Assembly: GCF_000425225.1 (NCBI RefSeq)
Contig: NZ_KE384333.1
Coordinates: 1-64,000, forward strand
Source: Pontibacillus marinus BH030004 = DSM 16465
Lineage (GTDB): Bacteria; Bacillota; Bacilli; Bacillales; BH030062
Direction of reading: 5' to 3'
DNA: 64,000 nt
The notes under the pieces are model-generated. The model saw nothing but the letters and a program-made list of their open reading frames with translations. It was not told the DNA's origin and searched no databases. Of this stretch, positions 52,577 to 61,757 are shown piece after piece. Made by a program: the position numbers and the translations under genes. How positions within the stretch are numbered: position 1 is the stretch's first letter; each line of letters opens with the position of its first letter.

Positions 52577-52612
52577 GAAAAGTGCCTCCCTCTAATCAAA
52601 GAGGAAGACACT
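52577..52612 (-). terminator. Terminator of the M20 amidohydrolase gene
   Basis: AGTGCC-CCTCT pairs with AGAGG-GACACT with mismatches; TTTT follows on the minus strand. Confidence 0.75.
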
Positions 52613-52616
52613 GAAT

Positions 52617-53783
52617 TTATAGTTGATTCAAAGCCCACTGAGCTAACAAGGTTGCTCCATATGGCAGGGCTTCTTCATCTAGATCAAATTTTGGATGGTG
52701 AAGCGGATAAGTCGCTTCTTTTTCTTCATTTCGTACCCCTAATCGGAAGAATACGCCTGGGATTTGTTCTGCATAAAAGGAAAAGTCCTCTCCTCCCATG
52801 GATGGTTTTACAATGGAAAATTGATCTGGACCTAAAACTTCCTCTGCCACTTGTCTTACACTTGGTACAAGTGTCTCATCATTCACCACTGGTGGATAAA
52901 AGTAGTTATATTGAAAATCATAAGATACACCAAAGCCTTCAGTAATCCCACGAATGATGCTCTCCATTCGGTGTTCAATGGTTGAGCGTACTTCGGGATC
53001 TAACGTGCGAACCGTTCCTCTCATTTTCACGCTTGGTGCAATGGCATTAGGGGCTGATCCACCTTGAATTTGCCCAACTGTGAGCACAGTGGGGGATACT
53101 GGATTGATTTGGCGACTTACTACTTGTTGTAGTGAACTTACAACCTCTGATGCAACTGTAATAGAATCCGTTGATAAATGAGGATGAGCTGCATGCCCAC
53201 CTTGTCCTTTAATTTCTAAGTCAAAAAAGTCGGCAGCTGCACAGGCTTCTCTTTGCGTACAAGTAACCTGACCTGTAGGTACCATTGGATTTACATGCAA
53301 CCCTGCTATGACATCTACTTTTGGATTTTCTAATACGCCGTGTTCAATTAACGTTTGAGCACCAAACAAACCTTCTTCAGCTGGCTGGAAGATTAACTTA
53401 ACGTTTCCTCGTTTCGGAGGGTTATCCTTTAGAAGCTTTGCTGCTCCCAAAAGCATGGATGTATGACCATCATGGCCACATAAATGTGCTTTTCCATCTA
53501 TTTGGGATTTGTATGGGACATCTTTTTCATCTTGTATCGGTAAGGCATCCATATCTGCTCGTAACGCTACAGTTAATCCTGGCTCCTCACCTTCAATTAA
53601 AGCTGTTACACCTGTCTTTGCCACAACTTGGACATGGGGTACACCTAATGCTTCTAATTGCTGTTGAACAAATTGGGATGTACGATTTTCTTCAAACCCC
53701 AATTCAGGATTTTGGTGAAGGTCTCTTCTCCACTCGGTTAAGGTATTATCAAGATTTTTAGCTTGTTTTAGTAATTCATGCAT
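52617..53783 (-). CDS. M20-family amidohydrolase
   Basis: A 388-residue two-metal amidohydrolase that removes an acyl group from an amino acid or related amide. Metal ligands are in LRADMDALP (near 75), HLCGHDGHTSMLLGAAKLL, FQPAEEG and the last His of YPLHHPKFD; the dimerisation domain starts near GQGGHAAHPH. It could be hippurate hydrolase, N-acetyl-diaminopimelate deacetylase-like or an indole-acetyl hydrolase. TAAGGAG precedes the ATG. It is divergent from the two-component genes. Confidence 0.88.
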   Translation of the reverse strand: MHELLKQAKNLDNTLTEWRRDLHQNPELGFEENRTSQFVQQQLEALGVPHVQVVAKTGVTALIEGEEPGLTVALRADMDALPIQDEKDVPYKSQIDGKAHLCGHDGHTSMLLGAAKLLKDNPPKRGNVKLIFQPAEEGLFGAQTLIEHGVLENPKVDVIAGLHVNPMVPTGQVTCTQREACAAADFFDLEIKGQGGHAAHPHLSTDSITVASEVVSSLQQVVSRQINPVSPTVLTVGQIQGGSAPNAIAPSVKMRGTVRTLDPEVRSTIEHRMESIIRGITEGFGVSYDFQYNYFYPPVVNDETLVPSVRQVAEEVLGPDQFSIVKPSMGGEDFSFYAEQIPGVFFRLGVRNEEKEATYPLHHPKFDLDEEALPYGATLLAQWALNQL

Positions 53784-53888
53784 TTTTAGAACACTCCTTA
53801 AGAGGAAAACATTCGTAATTATCTGAATCTAGTATTAAAATGTAAGATAAATTATGGTACATTGTTTCGTAGCAAAAAAGACCTTTTG

Positions 53889-53909
53889 ACTTTTTTTCAT
53901 TTTTTTCTG
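53889..53909 (+). promoter_or_regulatory. T-rich box upstream of the two-component operon
   Basis: A 21-base sequence, AC, seven T, CA, seven T, CTG, is identical to the one at 55979-55999 before nhaC. It ends 16 bases before the kinase start codon. Possible binding site of the response regulator. Confidence 0.45.
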
Positions 53910-53925
53910 AGGGATGGAGCTTATT

Positions 53926-55263
53926 ATGAATCATTCACTTATACAATCCAAAAGTATATGGTTTAAGGTCTTCCTTATCCTTTTAGGGATCTCCATGCCG
54001 TTATGGCTGGGAGCTGATGAAACAGGACTGACGAGCATGATGGATGATCTCAGTCGTGATCCAACGGGGAATACATTGATGTTAACGGCTTTTGTTTTGG
54101 TCATGTTAAATACGGTCCGTGCTCTTCCTCACTATCTTGGATCACTTTTATTAGGAGATGAATTAGCCAAAAAACTTAATAAGCCTTGGCTCACGTTCAT
54201 CGTTCCTTTCTTCATCATTCCGCTCGTCTACATCACAATTAATCTCTACAATCCACTTAATTATGATTTTGGTGGTCCAGCGTTATTATTATTGATTTCG
54301 ATCGTATTGTTACATTTATTAGGGAAGGGTCGAATGAGGCCCATACTAAAATCTTTTGTACTAGCTCAGCTACTGTTTGGGTTTCAGTGGTTGGATATGG
54401 TTATCTTTTTAACACCTCTAGGATTTGGAGGAGGACCAATCTCAAGTGAAGTGAAAGAAATTGCAGTAAATATCGGTTTTGGGAACACCTTATCATTATA
54501 CAGTTTGCTTTTATGCGGTATATTCATGATCAATGCAGTTGTTCTAGCCGTATACCTTACCGTTTCAGAGCAAAAATGGCGTATGAGACAGGATTTAAAT
54601 ATTGCTAGGGGAGAAATGGTAGAATCTCGTGCTGGTCGTGAAGCTTTACATCTGGTTCATGACTTAAAAACTCCTCTCTCCCTTATTGAAGGTCTTAACT
54701 CCTTGATTCAAATGAAAGCTAAAGATCAGGATGTTCAAGAATACACAGAGCAAATATCCGAATCGATTGAATCTACAAGTAATATGGTCTCTGAGATTTT
54801 GTATGAAGAAAAGAAAAACTGGTGTACCCTTTCAAGGTTGATTGAATATGTACGAGCCAATAAACTGACCGACCAATCGATAGATTTTCAATTTGAGCTT
54901 CATGCAGATCCGAATATAAAAGTGTATGTAAATAAAATTCGTATGACAAGAGCCATTGTGAACTTGATTGATAACGCCTGTGATGCCGTTGATGGGAAAT
55001 TAAACGCCAAGGTGACAATTCGATCAGAATTCGATGAATCAGGTATCTGGTTAGGCGTAGAAGACAATGGAAAGGGACTCTCTAAAAAGGAACAGCAAAA
55101 AATTTGGAGTGCTGGTTACAGTACGAAGGCTCATCCTGGTGTAGGTCTAACGTTTGTGAAAAACGTCGTTGAGGAGCATGAAGCTACCTTGAAAATCGAT
55201 AGTGAATTAAAAAAAGGAACAACCTTCTGGATTGTTCTACCAAAGGAGTGTGTGCAGCTATGA
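53926..55263 (+). CDS. Sensor histidine kinase with six-helix membrane sensor
   Basis: A 445-residue kinase. About six membrane helices fill the first 215 residues without a large outside domain, so it probably senses within or near the membrane. The phosphorylated His lies in LHLVHDLKTPLSLIEG; the ATPase part has NLIDNACDAV (N box), VEDNGKGLS (G1) and HPGVGLTFVKNVVEEH (G2). ATG 53926 has GGAG six bases upstream. It overlaps the regulator gene by ATGA. The nearby NhaC gene with the same T-rich box is the probable target. Confidence 0.9.
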   Translation: MNHSLIQSKSIWFKVFLILLGISMPLWLGADETGLTSMMDDLSRDPTGNTLMLTAFVLVMLNTVRALPHYLGSLLLGDELAKKLNKPWLTFIVPFFIIPLVYITINLYNPLNYDFGGPALLLLISIVLLHLLGKGRMRPILKSFVLAQLLFGFQWLDMVIFLTPLGFGGGPISSEVKEIAVNIGFGNTLSLYSLLLCGIFMINAVVLAVYLTVSEQKWRMRQDLNIARGEMVESRAGREALHLVHDLKTPLSLIEGLNSLIQMKAKDQDVQEYTEQISESIESTSNMVSEILYEEKKNWCTLSRLIEYVRANKLTDQSIDFQFELHADPNIKVYVNKIRMTRAIVNLIDNACDAVDGKLNAKVTIRSEFDESGIWLGVEDNGKGLSKKEQQKIWSAGYSTKAHPGVGLTFVKNVVEEHEATLKIDSELKKGTTFWIVLPKECVQL

Positions 55264-55880
55264 ACATTTTAATTATTGATGACGACCCGTCCCTACGTTA
55301 TATGTTGACGGAAATTTGTAAACATGCAGGATGGGACTCAGAGATTGCAGAAAATGGACAAAAGGGCGTGGATTTATTCCAAGAAGGCAAATATGACCTC
55401 ATTCTTGTTGATTATCATATGCCAGAGATGGATGGGATTCAAACTGTGAAAGCTATTCGAAGCCTTCACTCTCAAATTCCTATACTCGTTCTAACAGTAG
55501 ATGAACGACAAGAGATTGCTGATCGATTTCTTCAGGAAGGTGCTAATGATTTTGCTTTGAAGCCTGTAAAAGCTCCAGATATTATTTCAAGAATTCAGCT
55601 TCATGTTCAGCTAGCTAATTTAAAAGGATCTCAAGCCCAGGACGATAATGTTTATAGCTCCAAAGGAATCAGTAAAAACACACTCACTCATATTGAGGAT
55701 TATATGAAAAAGCAACCTGAACCAAGCTCTGTAGATGAAATTTCAAAAGAGGTCAATCTTGCCTATCCGACAGTTTATCGGTATGTAACTCATTTGCTGA
55801 ACGAAGGCAAAGTAAAGCAGATCGATTCACACCAAAAGATGGGGCGACCTAAAAAGTTATATCAATGGTACTCCGCTTAA
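55260..55880 (+). CDS. Response regulator of the CitB/DctR type
   Basis: A 206-residue regulator. The receiver domain (1-120) has IIDDDPSLR, the phosphoacceptor Asp in LILVDYHMPEMDG and the lysine in FALKPVKAP. The C-terminal helix-turn-helix (SSVDEISKEVNLAYPTVYRYVTHLLNEGKV) with GRPKKLYQW is typical of regulators that control carboxylate uptake, such as DctR/CitB. It overlaps the kinase stop by four bases. Control of nhaC is suggested only by position and the shared box. Confidence 0.9.
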   Translation: MNILIIDDDPSLRYMLTEICKHAGWDSEIAENGQKGVDLFQEGKYDLILVDYHMPEMDGIQTVKAIRSLHSQIPILVLTVDERQEIADRFLQEGANDFALKPVKAPDIISRIQLHVQLANLKGSQAQDDNVYSSKGISKNTLTHIEDYMKKQPEPSSVDEISKEVNLAYPTVYRYVTHLLNEGKVKQIDSHQKMGRPKKLYQWYSA

Positions 55881-55907
55881 GCATTCGCCTTTGGGCGAGT
55901 GTTTTTT
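55881..55907 (+). terminator. Terminator of the two-component operon
   Basis: ATTCGCC pairs with GGGCGAGT, followed by TTTTTTATT. Confidence 0.8.
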
Positions 55908-55978
55908 ATTAGATTATTTTTACATCTAACACTGATATAAGCTGATATAAGCACTCTCCCTTCTAGCATCTCCTCTCA

Positions 55979-55999
55979 ACTTTTTTTCATTTTTTTCTG
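55979..55999 (+). promoter_or_regulatory. T-rich box upstream of nhaC
   Basis: Identical 21 bases to 53889-53909. A TATAAT -10 box lies at 56023-56028, with no good -35, so the box sits where an activator would bind. Confidence 0.5.
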
Positions 56000-56074
56000 T
56001 ATGAAAATTAAAAATGAGTTCTTATAATAATTTTTAACATTTCAAACAATTTAGACATCGAAAGGAGATGCTTT

Positions 56075-57568
56075 ATGGAACATTTCGGCCTATTATCATT
56101 ATTACCATCCGTAGTCGCTTTGGCCCTAGCGATCTGGTCTAAGCGTGTTGTCCCATCATTACTTGCAGGAATTCTGGTAGGGACAATGATGATTGATATT
56201 AAAACGAATGGTGTCCTGCACGCAATTATGTATTCCATCCTTAACCTATTCAGCGCCATCGCCGGCCATCCTGCTGATGCAGAGGCAGGTATCCGAGGCA
56301 TGGGACTCGTAAAAGGGGCTGGACGTGCTGAACTCATAATCGTTGTATTCTTACTCGGGGCATTTATCGGCGTCCTTAATAAATCGGGCGGTGCTTATGC
56401 ATTCGGTAATTGGTTAGCTAACAAAGTTCGTGGAAAACAAGGTGCCCAAGTATCCACTGCACTAATGGGAAGTTCCCTATTCACAAGTGCTTACTTTAGC
56501 TCCCTTGCTACAGGAACTGTTTTCCGACCAATTTATGATCGTATGAATATTTCAAGAGCAAAATTAGCATTCTTTCTAGACTCAACTTCGTCTCCAATCA
56601 ACGTACTTGTACCGATTTCTGGTTGGGTAGCATTCATGGGAGCGCTCATGGTAGATAACATTCCAAGCGTAAATGATCCTATTGCAGGTCTAGCACAAAC
56701 TGTGCCATACAACTTTTATAACATCGTTATCTTAGTTATGGTGTTCCTTTTTGCTAGTGGTAAATTGAAAGATTTCGGACCTATGAAAAAAGCTGAAGAA
56801 CGTGCGAAGCAAGGAAAAGAACCTGGATTTGAAGAGCAAGAGGTTGCAGCTACTGCAGAACCGAATAAAGGTAAAAATGCATCTCCTTCAGACATGTTAC
56901 TTCCGCTTGGTGTTTCAATTGCAACACTTGTTTTACTTGGCATGTGGAATTATACACTACCGTACTTCTTCGAGGTTGAAAAGCTTCCTTTAGACGGTAA
57001 CAAAATGCTTATTATCAGCTTCGGTCTTGGTATTATCGTTGCCTTCTTGAAGTACACTTTAGGAAAACTTATGACACCAAAACAATTCTCTGAAGAACTA
57101 TTTGAAGGTTCAAAAACCGTCATTCTAGGTGCTGTTATTATTCTATTAGCCGTTACACTAGGCGACATCATGCGCGCAACAGCTCCAGAAGGAACTGGCG
57201 CAGCTGCATTCATTGGTGAAGTAGCAAAAGGCGTGATTCCTAGCGCAATCATCCCATTAGCCTTATTTATCATTTCTGGATTTGTGGCATTCTCCATGGG
57301 AACTTCATTCGGAACTTGGGCGATTATGATGCCGATCGGTGTTTCCTTGATGCTAGCAACTGGCGGAGATCCCATCCTTGCTGCTGCCGCAGTTCTTTCA
57401 GGCGGAGCATTTGGAGACCACACCTCTCCGATCTCAGATACCAGTATCATGTCCTCCGTTGGTTCAGATTGCGACCACATGGAGCACATCAATACGCAGC
57501 TCCCTTACGCACTAACAGCTGCAAGCGTAGCTTCCGTATTCTTCCTTGTTGCAGGATTTATCATGTAG
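56075..57568 (+). CDS. nhaC: NhaC-family sodium/proton antiporter
   Basis: A 497-residue carrier of the NhaC/ion-transporter superfamily with about 11-12 helices. It exchanges sodium for protons, or an organic acid pair such as malate and lactate. Family motifs: SLLPSVVALALAIWSK, TSAYFSSLATGTVFRP with DSTSSPINVLVPISGW, and near the end SGGAFGDHTSPISDTSIMSS. AAGGAG precedes the ATG. It is probably regulated by the kinase/regulator pair upstream. Confidence 0.9.
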   Translation: MEHFGLLSLLPSVVALALAIWSKRVVPSLLAGILVGTMMIDIKTNGVLHAIMYSILNLFSAIAGHPADAEAGIRGMGLVKGAGRAELIIVVFLLGAFIGVLNKSGGAYAFGNWLANKVRGKQGAQVSTALMGSSLFTSAYFSSLATGTVFRPIYDRMNISRAKLAFFLDSTSSPINVLVPISGWVAFMGALMVDNIPSVNDPIAGLAQTVPYNFYNIVILVMVFLFASGKLKDFGPMKKAEERAKQGKEPGFEEQEVAATAEPNKGKNASPSDMLLPLGVSIATLVLLGMWNYTLPYFFEVEKLPLDGNKMLIISFGLGIIVAFLKYTLGKLMTPKQFSEELFEGSKTVILGAVIILLAVTLGDIMRATAPEGTGAAAFIGEVAKGVIPSAIIPLALFIISGFVAFSMGTSFGTWAIMMPIGVSLMLATGGDPILAAAAVLSGGAFGDHTSPISDTSIMSSVGSDCDHMEHINTQLPYALTAASVASVFFLVAGFIM

Positions 57569-57569
57569 A

Positions 57570-57613
57570 CAAAAAAGTGCCTGACTCACACAAAATGAGC
57601 AGGCACTTTTTTA
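57570..57613. terminator. Terminator between convergent genes, AAAAGTGCCTGA type
   Basis: AAAAAAGTGCCTG pairs with CAGGCACTTTTTT. It shares the GTGCCTGA arm with the hairpin at 14281-14338. Confidence 0.9.
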
Positions 57614-58567
57614 GTATTTATATAGTTGTTCAAGTAATTTTATATTCTCTAATGTTTTATCATGATAGGACTTCAAGGATTCATTCTGCTTAATAGCTTT
57701 TGTAAAGGTCTCCACTTGGAGTTTGTACTGATCCCCTATGATTGTCTCTTCATAGCTACCATCTTGATTGCTCACTTTTATAACACCTTTATGGTCATTA
57801 GCGTCTGGACGATAAGCAAATGGAATCTGAATTGACCCTTTCGTTCCAAGCACCTCATATTGATGACGAAGTGGTGCATTAAAGCTACAATCTACTTGAG
57901 CCATTGTTCCGTTCTCCATTCTTAACGTAACAAGTGATGTAACGTCTACACCATACTCATCATCCAAAGAGGATTTTACGGTATGTTCAATGGGATCACT
58001 ATCTAATAAATTAATGGCTGTATGAGTACCATAGCACCCTACATCCCACAGAGCTCCACCACCTTTTTCTTTATCAAGGCGAATATTGTATTTCGATCGA
58101 TCAAAACTAAAGGAGAAGCTAGCACGCAAGTATTCCACTTCCCCTATTTCACCTTCAGCGATTAACTCTTTCACCCGATGATGTTGAGGGTGGAATTGAT
58201 ACATAAACGCTTCAAGAAACTGCACATGATTCTCATTACACACCTCAATCATCTCTATCACATCTTGATGTGTTAAGGATGCTGGTTTTTCGCATAAAAT
58301 ATGCTTGCCTGCTTTGGCTGCCTCAAATACCCATTTTTTATGTAGATGGTTTGGGAGAGGAATATACACCGCTTCAATTTCAGAATCTTGTAAGAGCTCT
58401 TCATATGATCCATATGCTTTTTCAATACCAAATTGTTGTTGGACTTCTTTCTCTTTTCCACTTGAACTTGCAATGGCTATAATCTCAGAGTCTTCTGTAC
58501 GCTGAATTGCTGGGATGAGTGCTTTTCTGGCAATGTTTGCAGCCCCCAGGATTCCCCACTTGATCAT
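57611..58567 (-). CDS. Gfo/Idh/MocA-family oxidoreductase
   Basis: A 318-residue NAD(P)-dependent sugar or inositol dehydrogenase. It starts MIKWGILGAANIARKALIPAI (dinucleotide motif GxxxxA), then YIPLPNHLHKKWVFEAAKAG and LCEKPASL with the conserved EKP lysine. The C-terminal part has GGGALWDVGCYGTHTA. The substrate is not known. ATG 58567 follows AAGGAG; an open frame extends 18 codons upstream without support. Confidence 0.9.
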   Translation of the reverse strand: MIKWGILGAANIARKALIPAIQRTEDSEIIAIASSSGKEKEVQQQFGIEKAYGSYEELLQDSEIEAVYIPLPNHLHKKWVFEAAKAGKHILCEKPASLTHQDVIEMIEVCNENHVQFLEAFMYQFHPQHHRVKELIAEGEIGEVEYLRASFSFSFDRSKYNIRLDKEKGGGALWDVGCYGTHTAINLLDSDPIEHTVKSSLDDEYGVDVTSLVTLRMENGTMAQVDCSFNAPLRHQYEVLGTKGSIQIPFAYRPDANDHKGVIKVSNQDGSYEETIIGDQYKLQVETFTKAIKQNESLKSYHDKTLENIKLLEQLYKY

Positions 58568-58661
58568 ATTAACACTCCTTTTTCTTCCATCATAGCAACG
58601 TAGCTTTCGGCTGTCGAACAATTAACAAGATAGGTTTGATATCTCATGTAATTAGAAAATA

Positions 58662-58686
58662 AAAAACTGCCGTTAGGCAGTTTTTA
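58662..58686 (-). terminator. Terminator of the tandem nitrilase gene
   Basis: AAAAACTGCC pairs with GGCAGTTTTT, loop GTTA; T-rich on the minus strand. Confidence 0.9.
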
Positions 58687-58692
58687 AGCGAG

Positions 58693-60426
58693 CTACAAAA
58701 ACGGTGGTTCTCTTGTTACTAATGGTTTATAGTACGCTGTACGTCGTGTCAAAATCAGGTTCTCCTGATCCAGCCACCAGTCTGTTTTCATTGTTTGAAA
58801 GGCGTTAACAAGTACTTCTTCTTGATCACTTGAAGCAATTACTGTCTGATCATTTGTATAGTTTTGATCCAGATTGTATATAGCACTTCTTCCCTTGAAC
58901 CCATACTTTGATCCAACAAAGTTAGATACGATGGTATAGGATTGTGCCCCTTTAGCTACTGCATCCCATGTAGAGACCGTACCTTTAGGATATGGCTTCG
59001 GGAATACATCCTGGTTCATCGACAGCTCAACCCCATAATCCCCCGTCCAGCTTGCAGGGATACAAATCATATCTGCGCGCTTAACAGCTAAGACTCCTGC
59101 CACTTCTGGAAATGTGGCGTCATAACCAATCATCATTCCAACACGGCCAAAGCCATTTACAGGGGTGACCATAATCCGCTTTCCCGGTGTAGCCCATCGT
59201 TCATCCCAATGATCCAAGTGAATTTTACGATGTTTCCCAATAACCTCACCTTCAGGGCTTATAAACAACGCACTATTATAGAAGTGAGGCAATTCCTTTT
59301 CAGCAAATCCAAATACGATATAAGCCCCTACCTCTCGTGCTAACTTTTTCATCTCCTGAACGGTAGGTCCATCATCTGTCTCAGCGTAGGGCTCTATATC
59401 TTGCTTTTTTTGTAACTCCATTGGACCAATCACAGATAGTTCAGGAAGAACAATAAGATTCACATCTTCCTCTACTTTTTCTCTTACAAGCTGCTTCACC
59501 TTTGCCAGATTCACTTCTTTAGAACCAATCTCAGGTTCATATTGAATCGAAGCTGCTTTTATATTTCGTGCGTGCGTGTTTTTTGTATAATCCCATGGAC
59601 CTAAAAAGAGCATTAATTCTTTGTAAGACTCCATACGACGCTCTAACATTCGAGATTTTGCAGGGTTTTCAAACTGAGCTGGATCAATACTCCCTTCTAA
59701 AATATACGGGGCAGGATCTTTTTCATCAATTGTCATTGGCGCTTCGGCAAGCTTCTTCCCATAAGGTGACCATACAGAACTAAGACCCACCATATTAAAG
59801 TCTTCTTCTTTGTCAGAACGGTTCGCACTGACGATATAAAGACCATTCATTTCTGCCCAGTGCTGCAACATCGAGATGGAGGCACTAGATGAATTCGTTG
59901 GGAAACACAAAATATCAGCACCATTTACAGCTGCTAGTCGTGCGGATTCAAAGTAGGTAGAATCCTGACAAATAATCATTGCGATGTTCCCAATATCCGT
60001 TTCGTAAACTGGACAGCCGATGTCTCCCCAACAAGACCAGTAATTCTCAACGACCCACTGATGAATTTTGCGGTACTTTCCAATATATCCATTTGGACCT
60101 ACAAGAGCTGATGAGTTATAATACAACCCTGTTTCAAGATCAACCTCTGCCATACCAATAACAATATATGTGTTGTATTCCTTTGCAATCTCGGCAAACT
60201 GGGCAGTTGTTAAACCCGGAATCGTATCTACATAGGAAGAAATGGCAGAACGGTCTAAGTAATGATAGCCTGTGGTGGCCATTTCAGGAGTAACGATGAG
60301 TTTAGCACCCTTTTCAGCAGCTTCACGAACATACTTTTTCAATTCACGTATATTCGCATTTCGTCGGTTTAGCTTCGGATTATATTGAATCGCTGCAACT
60401 GAAAAGGGGGTAGAGATATTGGACAT
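58693..60426 (-). CDS. Tandem carbon-nitrogen hydrolase; second domain lacks the cysteine
   Basis: A 577-residue protein made of two nitrilase-superfamily domains (about 8-275 and 289-545), each usually a stand-alone protein. The first has the full triad: Glu48 in TPEMATTGY, Lys120 in YRKIHQ, Cys153 in MIICQDSTY. The second keeps Glu329 (LPELSVIG) and Lys401 (HRKIHLD) but reads MMIGYDATFPE where ICYD is expected, so Gly434 replaces the nucleophile. The first domain could hydrolyse an amide or nitrile; the second is probably structural or regulatory. AAAGGAGG precedes the ATG. Confidence 0.88.
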   Translation of the reverse strand: MSNISTPFSVAAIQYNPKLNRRNANIRELKKYVREAAEKGAKLIVTPEMATTGYHYLDRSAISSYVDTIPGLTTAQFAEIAKEYNTYIVIGMAEVDLETGLYYNSSALVGPNGYIGKYRKIHQWVVENYWSCWGDIGCPVYETDIGNIAMIICQDSTYFESARLAAVNGADILCFPTNSSSASISMLQHWAEMNGLYIVSANRSDKEEDFNMVGLSSVWSPYGKKLAEAPMTIDEKDPAPYILEGSIDPAQFENPAKSRMLERRMESYKELMLFLGPWDYTKNTHARNIKAASIQYEPEIGSKEVNLAKVKQLVREKVEEDVNLIVLPELSVIGPMELQKKQDIEPYAETDDGPTVQEMKKLAREVGAYIVFGFAEKELPHFYNSALFISPEGEVIGKHRKIHLDHWDERWATPGKRIMVTPVNGFGRVGMMIGYDATFPEVAGVLAVKRADMICIPASWTGDYGVELSMNQDVFPKPYPKGTVSTWDAVAKGAQSYTIVSNFVGSKYGFKGRSAIYNLDQNYTNDQTVIASSDQEEVLVNAFQTMKTDWWLDQENLILTRRTAYYKPLVTREPPFL

Positions 60427-60591
60427 CTAAGAGCCTCCTTTAACATAATTAAGTTCCTTTTAGCGTAACATACCACATTTCAAGGCTAGAAATATAACAC
60501 GTTTTTACAAAAAATACATGTATATCATGAGTATGTCTCCTCCACCTTTTACTCAAAATAACAAAAAAGATCCATTATTGGAGGAACCGTT

Positions 60592-61649
60592 ATGAAGGGT
60601 AAAAAATGGGATTTGTTTGCATTAGCAGCTATCCCTTTATTAATGACGTTAGGGAATTCCATGTTAATTCCTGTATTACCCATTATTGAACGCAAAATAG
60701 AAATTACCTCTTTTCAATCGAGTTTAATTATTACCATCTACTCTATTATCGCAATCCCTCTTATTCCTATTTCCGGATACCTCTCTGATAAGCTAGGTCG
60801 AAAAAAAGTCATCATTCCTAGTCTTATCATTGTTGGAATTGGAGGAGCCATTTCAGCTTATGCAGCTTGGCAAATGAAGAATCCTTTTACTGTTATCCTA
60901 ATCGGACGATTTATCCAAGGTATAGGTGCATCAGGTGCATTTCCGGTTGTGATTCCAACCGTAGGAGATATGTTTAAGGATGAGGAAGAGGTAAGCAAAG
61001 GGTTGGGGATTATCGAAACTTCTAATACATTCGGGAAAGTTTTAAGTCCAATATTGGGTGCTCTATTAGCAGCAGCCCTCTGGTTTTTACCATTTATTTC
61101 TATACCTATTTTATCTGGGTTAGCCATTATCCTCGTTATGATCTTTGTAAAAGTACCAAAAGAAAACAAGCAAGAGCCATAGAGGATGACTTTACAATCT
61201 TAGGTTACAAAAAAGGCCTATTTTTAGCGGTTCCTTTACTTTTTTTATGTGCGGCATCTTATATTGCTGGTAACAAAATAGGTGAAAATAAATTTTTAAT
61301 GAAATGGATAATTTTAATTGGAAGTGGGATTGCTGTCGTTTCGTTCTTTTTTGTACAAGATCAAGAGAGTCTGCTTAGTTATTTAATTTTTCTATCTGTT
61401 GCAGGTACTGGTATAGGCGTAGCTCTTCCGTGTCTAGATGCTTTTATTACAGAAGGAATCCCTAAAGAAGAACGTGGGACTATGACTGCAGTATATAGTT
61501 CTATGCGTTTTATAGGTGTAGCAGCTGGCCCACCTGTAGCTGCTCTTATGATGAAATCCTTTCCTTCCAGCCTGTACTATACCTTCGCTGGATTAGTGCT
61601 CATTAGCTTAGTTATAAGCTTTATAGGGATAAAGCCTTCCAAATCTTAA
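60592..61649 (+). pseudogene. Broken MFS transporter (internal deletion and frameshift)
   Basis: The first part (60592-61182, 196 codons) encodes six helices of an MFS drug pump: GNSMLIPVLPIIERKIEI, GYLSDKLGRKK, GRFIQGIGASGAFPVV. It ends at TAG after KVPKENKQEP. The rest continues in another frame from about 61186 (IEDDFTILGYKKGLFLAVPL) through the ATG at 61299 to 61649. Compared with a full pump of about 400 residues, the central loop and seventh helix, some 50 residues, are missing. The gene is therefore probably dead, unless the first half acts alone. Confidence 0.8.
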
Positions 61650-61661
61650 GAAAGATCATTA

Positions 61662-61692
61662 TGCACCAAGCTGCTAAGCTTGGTGCTTTTTC
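61662..61692 (+). terminator. Terminator after the broken MFS gene
   Basis: GCACCAAGCT pairs with AGCTTGGTGC, followed by TTTTT. Confidence 0.92.
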
Positions 61693-61757
61693 ACAGATAT
61701 CCATAGGTCTATGTTGATGCTACAATAAAATCAAACTGCATGAGAGGAAGACAGACG

